From positions 1-64,000 of the forward strand of contig JAUGWO010000198.1 in assembly GCA_049724395.1 (NCBI GenBank): a DNA stretch of 64,000 nucleotides, given 5' to 3'. Source of the DNA: Spongospora subterranea f. sp. subterranea (Eukaryota; Endomyxa: Phytomyxea; Phytomyxea; Plasmodiophorida). This document shows, piece by piece, positions 58,845 through 64,000 of this stretch. Both the position numbers and the translations under genes were made by a program. The notes beneath the pieces are model-generated. The model was not told the origin of the DNA and searched no databases. It was given only the letters and a program-made list of their open reading frames with translations. Position 1 is the stretch's first letter; every line of letters begins with the position of its first letter.

Positions 58845-60269
58845 CTACATGATACCACAGCATCTGATTCGAGCGAGAGGTGAGTTTTTGGCTTGTTGGG
58901 CGGCCATCAGTGAAGGTTCGAATTCGTCCTGGTCATCTGGAGTTAGTAAGCATGGCGCTTCGTGTAAACACAAGCGAGTATCAATCAACGCGGAGCAGCA
59001 AAAACTCAGATCGACCAGCTTGGGGCAATGTTGTAGTAAATTTGGCGCAGCGACAACGTTTGAGTAAGTTGCATTAACCGAGATCAACTGATGACAAGGT
59101 ATAAGAACGTCAATAGTGGTCACGTCCGTATGTGATATATCTAGGTGCTGAAGCGATATACAAGTAGAGAGCGGCGAAATATCAGATACATGAGAAAACC
59201 TCGCGTCTAGCTTAGTTAGCTTGTGGAAGTTAGATAGCGGTGTTAAATCGGCTACTCGGGTTTGTTCAACATCAAGGGATCGCAACGTCAAAGCAAGATG
59301 CCGAATCGGAGACAGGTCGTGCACGCCTGTATGGGATAAATCCAATATTCGAATATGATGGCAAAACCGAAGAACGTCAATTTGTGTAAGGCGAGTTGCC
59401 GATAAATTGAGCGATTCTGTGCGAGTCAGATGTTGTAGGACGTCAATTGAGCTGATATGTGTGTTCGCTAAATCCAAATTCATGATCCTGGGACATTTTG
59501 AGAGAACCGATATTTGGGCGATACGTGAACCAGTCAAGTTCAGAGAAACAAGGCGATGACATAGCTGAAGCCCTTCAATGGAGTCGATGGCTTCCGTATG
59601 GCACAGTTCTAAGTTTCTTATCTGATTAGGAAAATAAGCTGGAGATGAGAGTTGCCTGGTTAAAAGACAAGCACGGATGGTCCGAATGCTTGTACTTTGG
59701 CGCAAACAAGAAATGTTGTTAACTCGAGTGTCCGAAATATCGAGAGTGACGAGGGAGTGACAGAGAGCGAGCGGAGAAACTTCCCGAACAGCCGTATGCG
59801 AAAGATCCAACCATTGCAGGTGCGGCAATTGGATCAACGCATCAATATTCGTAATTCCTGAATGCGATAAATTCAACGATCTCAAATTCGGCATTCTCAC
59901 TGTAAAGCCAACGTTGGACACTTGGACCCATTTCGAAATCGAAAGGTGCATCAGAAAACGTGTCTCATTTGTCAGGCACAGCATTTCGGAAGTTCCAGCA
60001 GAAAATATCGGCGGAGGCCGTAGTGTCATGGACTTCAGGAGTGGGAAACGCGATAGGGCGGCAGAAGCGGTGCCACTCCCAGCCCAGTATGTAAGATGTG
60101 AGAGAGAATTATTGAAACTGCGGTTGACCTGGCCAAAAGCGACCACGTCATTATGTTCGCTGAGCAGATCCATGATCGCGGCCAATATATTGGTTGGAAG
60201 GTCCCCTAGGCCCATACTGCTGATCGGAGGTGCAGTAGTGGCAAGGCTAGATCCGGGATCTGACGCCAT
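58845..60269 (-). CDS. F-box/LRR protein with C-terminal CaaX-like motif
   Basis: A single-exon ORF of 474 residues, rare among the intron-rich genes around it. Residues 19-60 look like an F-box (LGDLPTNILAAIMDLLSEHN, then VVAFGQVNRSFNNSL), the motif that binds SKP1 in SCF ubiquitin ligases. About 14 leucine-rich repeats of 22-23 residues follow (for example LRSLNLSHSGITNIDALIQL, IRILDLSHTGVHDLSPI), with a repeated 'LDLSHT.V..' face. A tail with an acidic DDQDEFEPS segment precedes the end, CCGIM. The final four residues CGIM fit a CaaX prenylation box; Met at the last position favours farnesylation. Membrane-anchored F-box/LRR proteins with CaaX ends are known in animals (FBXL2/FBXL20), but these repeats are of a different, more regular, SDS22/internalin-like style. 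Substrate unknown. Confidence 0.85.
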   Translation of the reverse strand: MASDPGSSLATTAPPISSMGLGDLPTNILAAIMDLLSEHNDVVAFGQVNRSFNNSLSHLTYWAGSGTASAALSRFPLLKSMTLRPPPIFSAGTSEMLCLTNETRFLMHLSISKWVQVSNVGFTVRMPNLRSLNLSHSGITNIDALIQLPHLQWLDLSHTAVREVSPLALCHSLVTLDISDTRVNNISCLRQSTSIRTIRACLLTRQLSSPAYFPNQIRNLELCHTEAIDSIEGLQLCHRLVSLNLTGSRIAQISVLSKCPRIMNLDLANTHISSIDVLQHLTRTESLNLSATRLTQIDVLRFCHHIRILDLSHTGVHDLSPIRHLALTLRSLDVEQTRVADLTPLSNFHKLTKLDARFSHVSDISPLSTCISLQHLDISHTDVTTIDVLIPCHQLISVNATYSNVVAAPNLLQHCPKLVDLSFCCSALIDTRLCLHEAPCLLTPDDQDEFEPSLMAAQQAKNSPLARIRCCGIM

Positions 60270-60675
60270 GGGTCCCGGTTTAACCGGCCGATCACGGCTT
60301 GACCACAGAAGAACTGATCTTGGATGAAGATCAACGTAATGAACTCACGCACAATCCAATACCCAGTGAAATCCAATACCTACAGTACTTAAGGAGTGTG
60401 GCCAAATCTAACAATAGTTTGTTATCTGAATCGTAATATCGTGAGCTACACTCTCTTTCACGAAATTCGTAGTCAAAACCACTGACGAATCCACGCAATG
60501 GGACCCGGAAGGCTGTGGGATATCAGCGTTGTGGGAATACGAATCCCCCTTGAAAGAGGTTCCGCTATGGTACTAGGAGAGGGTGACGAGAATCTGCCCC
60601 TTGACTGTTGTGATGCGAATTGGTGCGGTGACAGTAATTCGTGAGGTTGCAGTCAATAACACCTATATGGGATTG
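60270..60675. promoter_or_regulatory. Upstream region of the F-box/LRR gene
   Basis: No ORF with domain features. Contains short A/T-rich and CT-rich blocks. Together with the minisatellite it separates the divergently oriented F-box/LRR and coiled-coil genes. No defined promoter element was recognised. Confidence 0.35.
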
Positions 60676-60801
60676 GATTGTCCAGGATTGTCCATGGATT
60701 GTCCAGGATTGTCCATGGATTGTCCAGGATTGTCCATGGATTGTCCAGGATTGTCCATGGATTGTCCAGGATTGTCCATGGATTGTTCAGGATTGTCCAC
60801 A
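60676..60801. repeat. 21-bp minisatellite, six units
   Basis: Six head-to-tail copies of a 21-bp unit. Each unit is a doublet of gattgtccag and gattgtccatg, so it grew from a 10-11 bp core. The first five units are identical and the sixth has two to three changes. Because 21 is a multiple of three, all copies read open on the plus strand in more than one frame (for example DCPGLSM repeated), which creates a spurious ORF. Perfect identity of the first five units implies recent expansion. It lies in the intergenic region upstream of two divergent genes. Confidence 0.95.
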
Positions 60802-61586
60802 GTCCATATCTTAGGTCTTTGTCTATAAATGACCCATTTACAATATTGATTACTTCATAGCATTTGACGGGCTATATTCAGTCCACAAATTTCGCTTGCC
60901 ATAATCGCCTGGCTCATCGGGTTTTACCGTTTAGCCAACCGACTTTGAACAAACTTAAACCCAACCTTTGTTCTTTAAACTGCAGCCTCTACTGCATCCG
61001 CCAATGTCATCGCTCCGGATGCATCAGGTATTTCAATTCAAAAGTCATGAAGGGGAACCAGTAAATTAGGAACCCAGACAGAGTGTTTGAGCACCTTCCA
61101 TTACTGTATGTTAACACTATTTCGACAAGCGTCACCCCATTATGTATTGTCGCGTCCATGAGATTTTGTTCAATTCAATATGACCTGTGGTATTTGCAAA
61201 ATAATGAAACTCCAGTGTCAGTGTTTATCTCTCGTTATTAGATAATCGAATACAGTAAACCCATATAGGTTCGTCGTCGGACTGAACAAGGAAATCCATA
61301 TTGTATTACAGAAAGTGGGGCCAGCATGGCTGCAGCTGTGATCTTGTTTCAGATTTCAGGCAACAGTAGCCGTTCAAGGTTCTTTAATCAGGTTCAGGTT
61401 TTGGTGGGCACGCGCTGTAATCAAGTGGGGTGGTAATACTGTAATAATTATGATGTCAACAACAACGCTACCATCGATAATCAAAACGGCGGCGATGATT
61501 GCCGTCGATAAAGCGGCGTTGAATGTTATCAGATTGGTAGAAACCAAGTCACGACCGGCATCCAGAAAGGCGTTCTCAAAAACAGA
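60802..61586. other. Intergenic or 5' region of the coiled-coil gene
   Basis: Small plus-strand frames at 60864-61064 and from an ATG at 61326 (MAAAVILFQISGNSSRSRFF) and 61450 (MMSTTTLPSIIKTAAMIAVD) could be 5' exons of the next gene. No splice junction linking them to the 61587 frame could be proven. No known domain is present. Confidence 0.35.
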
Positions 61587-62698
61587 ATGGTTCGGGTTGT
61601 GAACGGTCCAGATCCACCACCGATGGATCTGCTCGAATCTGAATACATACAGCTGCAGGCTCTTCGTGCAGACAAAAAATTTATAATTCGTCGAGCGCAT
61701 CGTGAAACGCATTTTCGCCAAGAACAGAATCGCGCTACAGAGCGAACACTGTTGGAGCTAGAAAAGGAAGAACAGCATGAGGCTCTTCAACTGGAACTGG
61801 CCGCCGCAGATAAACGCGAACTGCAGAAAAAGACCCGAGCAGAAGCATTGGTACTGAATAGAGAGAAAAAGCGACAACTCGAAGAAGCACATCGTGCAAG
61901 TGTTCATCGGGCACTCGATACAATCAGGAAGTCGCTCATGTTATCAAAACCGGTATACAGATCACCGCCTCCCATCGAGCCGATGGAGTTGAGCGAAAAC
62001 GTCAGACCGATCCGATTCCTGGATTGTCGCCAACGGTGGAAGGATTTCGTCAAAAATCACTCTCAAACCGCCCTCTCGCGACGTCTGGTCGCCGAACAGG
62101 CTGACATCGCCAAACAGAAGCAGAAAGAGGCATCAAGTGCCGCCGAAGCTTTGGCTAAACGGAAGTTGTATGGCGAGCGGGTTCGAAAATTGCACGCTCC
62201 GGTGGTAAACGTTGAATTGCATGAGGAGATTGTTTCAAGGGTGAAGCAGATTCATAATCCGTCCCATGTTCGACGACAGCGTGATGTTCGCCGTGATCAT
62301 CCTGTTATTTCCGGTATACCTGGAACAGATAAACCGACAGAAGAAGATGTTGATGAGGCCAGCAATAGAGTTGTGTATCCGGATTATCTTGAGGAATTGC
62401 ATCAACAGCGTCTACAGCAAGGTGGTGGTACGTACCGAAAGGGACTAGACTGAGCTTATTGCAACCATTACTAATGGCCTGAATGTTTGTTTCAGTTCCG
62501 GGATTAAATATGAATAAGGAGCAGACGATTGAGAGAATAGCCTCGTTGGAAGCGTCGATTCAGGTGAAAGAGCGATTAACGCACCGGATTGACGCATCAC
62601 CTGCCATGGTTGCTAAAGATCTAGCGCATTTATCACAGCTGTATATTATGTGTCTAAACGCCAAGGTTCATCTATGTGATATGTACTGCGACATCTAA
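61587..62698 (+). CDS. Coiled-coil protein of unknown function
   Basis: Two exons are visible. The first is open from 61587 to a donor gtacgt at 62428; a 68-bp intron ending tttcag at 62495 joins it to the second (VPGLNMNKEQTIERIASLEA), which stops at 62696-62698. The first part is almost entirely charged helix (RATERTLLELEKEEQHEALQ, KKTRAEALVLNREKKRQLEE), so a long coiled coil is likely over residues 30-120. A second one covers residues 165-205 (QADIAKQKQKEASSAAEALA). Between them is a conserved-looking block, PIRFLDCRQRWKDFVKNHSQ. I recognise no family; cytoskeletal or ciliary coiled-coil proteins have similar composition, but that is only a guess. The ATG at 61587 is the first in frame but a longer N-terminus is possible. 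Confidence 0.6.
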
Positions 62699-62793
62699 TT
62701 ATCGCCATCGTCAGCTTCACCCTTAATCCACCTTCATTGACACAATGATTCTCTTGAATGTATTGATTGATAAATACAGAAGATGATTACTGA
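62699..62793. other. Short convergent intergenic region
   Basis: Only 95 bp separate the stop codons of the coiled-coil gene and the FIBP homologue. It is A/T-rich and must hold both polyadenylation signals. A gataaatacagaagatg stretch near 62769 is the only A-rich candidate. Confidence 0.4.
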
Positions 62794-64000
62794 CTACTTC
62801 AACCAGCGTAATCGGTGGCTTAGATAAACAGAGTATTGCGGGAAGAAAATTACACAGATTCGACCGACGACGTAAATGTAGCGACGCCACAACTTACCGA
62901 TATCGTCGGTCTCGGGATTGGCTGGGAACGATTCATAAAGTGCATCAAAAAGTAGCTCGACTTCACTCTGCTGCATGACAAGGCGGCAGAGAGGATGCAC
63001 GATTTGTTCCGTCACGTCCAAAAACAGGTTTCTGAGAGCTTTGGGCCGATTCAACCCCGACCCGATACCACAGAGGACCTTGACGATGGGCACGATACGA
63101 GTGGACAATTTCAAGAGATCCGTGTGCCCACGACCGCTTTCAATAATGGACCTAAGGGACGCCTCAACTTGCATCTTGTACAAATCCATCAAATCTCGGT
63201 TGTTGCCCAACAGCATCTTGAGATCGCGGAGATCTGCAATGAACTCATATTCAAGATCGTGAGTCCCTTCTATGGTCCACTTTTTCATTAAAACCCCAGC
63301 AATCTGCAATATATCGGATAGGTTCGCTGGTCTCAATTTCTTCTTGAGAGTTTCTATTCCATGAATCAAATGATAATTGTCAGGTACATGAAAGTTTGGC
63401 TAACCAAATCGATATCTTGCTAAAAATATCAAGCGGGCCAACTTCACGGCCAACGTTGTCGAAACCAGAAACTGGGAACGGATCTCGGTAATGAGGTTAA
63501 TCCCTGATGACTTTCTTTAGTAATCAAAACTCATATATCGTAAGAATTTATCTGACCGCGCTCTTCACGATCGTCTTCACCGAGTACACGAGATATGCGT
63601 CTGAGGTTTTCGACCTAGGCGAAAAAGGGTTCGAAAAATAGGTTGAATAAAGACGCGGACAATACCTGACGAGATACACTGGTCAGTTGAAAATGGGTCC
63701 TTTCAGCCAACATTGATAGTTCGTTCCGAGAATTATGCCGGTTCAGTTTTCTTCCGACAATTTCTCGACAAAGATCGGTATCGACGCTGTAATAGCTAAG
63801 AACATCATTCAGTAACAAGCAATCATCGGCTGTACGCAAAAAAAAGGACCTTTCTACCATTCGAGAAAGCGTATCGGGATGAAGTTCCAGCAATGGAAAA
63901 CTGGATCGGAAATTACCGGGGCGATGTAAAAGAGGGACGAAAAGTTCAAACACATGGTATTGATCTTGGGTCTCACATTTAATACAGTGTCGTAGGCGAT
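62794..64000 (-). CDS. FIBP: FIBP homologue (FGF1 intracellular-binding protein family), 5' end beyond the window
   Basis: Exons complement(62794..63353, 63405..63503, 63557..63614, 63666..>64000), with introns of 51, 53 and 51 bp. The joined protein aligns along its length with animal FIBP. DQYHVFELFVPLLHRPGNF corresponds to human 'DHYRTFHMLERLL'. Further matches are LCREIVGRKLNRHNSRNEL and VENLRRISRVLGE, then LARLIFLARYRFETLKKKLR (human RFETGKKKL), DLRDLKMLLGNNRDLMDLYK and ALRNLFLDVTEQIVHPLCRL. The end is DIGKLWRRYIYVV. FIBP is a helical protein found in animals and many protists, named for binding acidic FGF, but its ancestral role is unclear. Here there is no reason to assume an FGF partner. 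The first exon continues past base 64000 and lacks the start codon. Confidence 0.88.

Noticed and set aside
60583-60860. ORFs with repeated DCPGLSM or SRIVHGL units
   Set aside because: Produced by the 21-bp minisatellite, whose length is a multiple of three; no evidence of a gene.
1-64000. CRISPR arrays, tRNA or rRNA genes, bacterial operons or a defence-type gene cluster
   Set aside because: No regularly spaced repeats with unique spacers, no cloverleaf or rRNA core sequences, and the genes are spliced eukaryotic genes.

Overview
This window is eukaryotic nuclear DNA from an organism whose genes carry many short spliceosomal introns. The introns I could place by exon-joining are mostly 48-62 bp, with GT-AG ends. 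The gene set is typical of a eukaryote: RNA polymerase II subunit RPB3, TOR kinase, a NUP43-like nucleoporin, an FIBP homologue, an NT5DC-type HAD nucleotidase, papain-family proteases, and BTB and F-box/LRR proteins. FIBP, NUP43 and NT5DC together suggest a protist with an animal-like gene repertoire (unicellular holozoan, amoebozoan, rhizarian or similar), but the sequence alone does not fix the lineage.

The window has two halves. From 1 to about 38 kb it is repeat-rich and gene-poor. Six intact, intronless BTB-domain genes lie here, all on the minus strand, in three closely related pairs (A: 393-1265 and 10145-11017; B: 3121-4053 and 12831-13733; C: 16040-16963 and 23464-24390). Two decayed BTB copies lie on the plus strand (8717-9330 and 14080-14800). 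Pairs A and B sit in a direct segmental duplication with an offset of about 9.7 kb. Around them are remnants of pogo/Tigger-type and MULE-like DNA transposons, fossil Ty3/gypsy and Ty1/copia pieces (one copia piece appears to sit inside a gypsy remnant at 5.2-8.0 kb), a MITE-like element, and fold-back structures, one of which encloses a Pif1-like helicase fragment. Two related papain-family preproenzyme genes follow on the minus strand (25249-26801 and 33217-34488). Between them lies an intron-containing partial copy of the NT5DC gene (30056-30574).

From about 38.3 kb to the end the window is gene-dense and looks like conserved housekeeping sequence. The order is RPB3 (+), NT5DC nucleotidase (-), a PWWP-like multi-exon gene (+), NUP43-like (+), TOR (-, about 11.6 kb, running from N-terminal HEAT repeats to the C-terminal FATC), an F-box/LRR protein ending in a CaaX-like motif (-), a 21-bp minisatellite, a coiled-coil protein of unknown function (+), and FIBP (-, its 5' end beyond the window).

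No tRNA, rRNA, CRISPR array or bacterial-type operon was seen. I found no gene cluster that clearly forms a new multi-component system. The most unusual features are the strand-biased BTB gene array, the fold-back elements, the duplicated prodomain in one protease, and the prenylation-type tail on the F-box/LRR protein.
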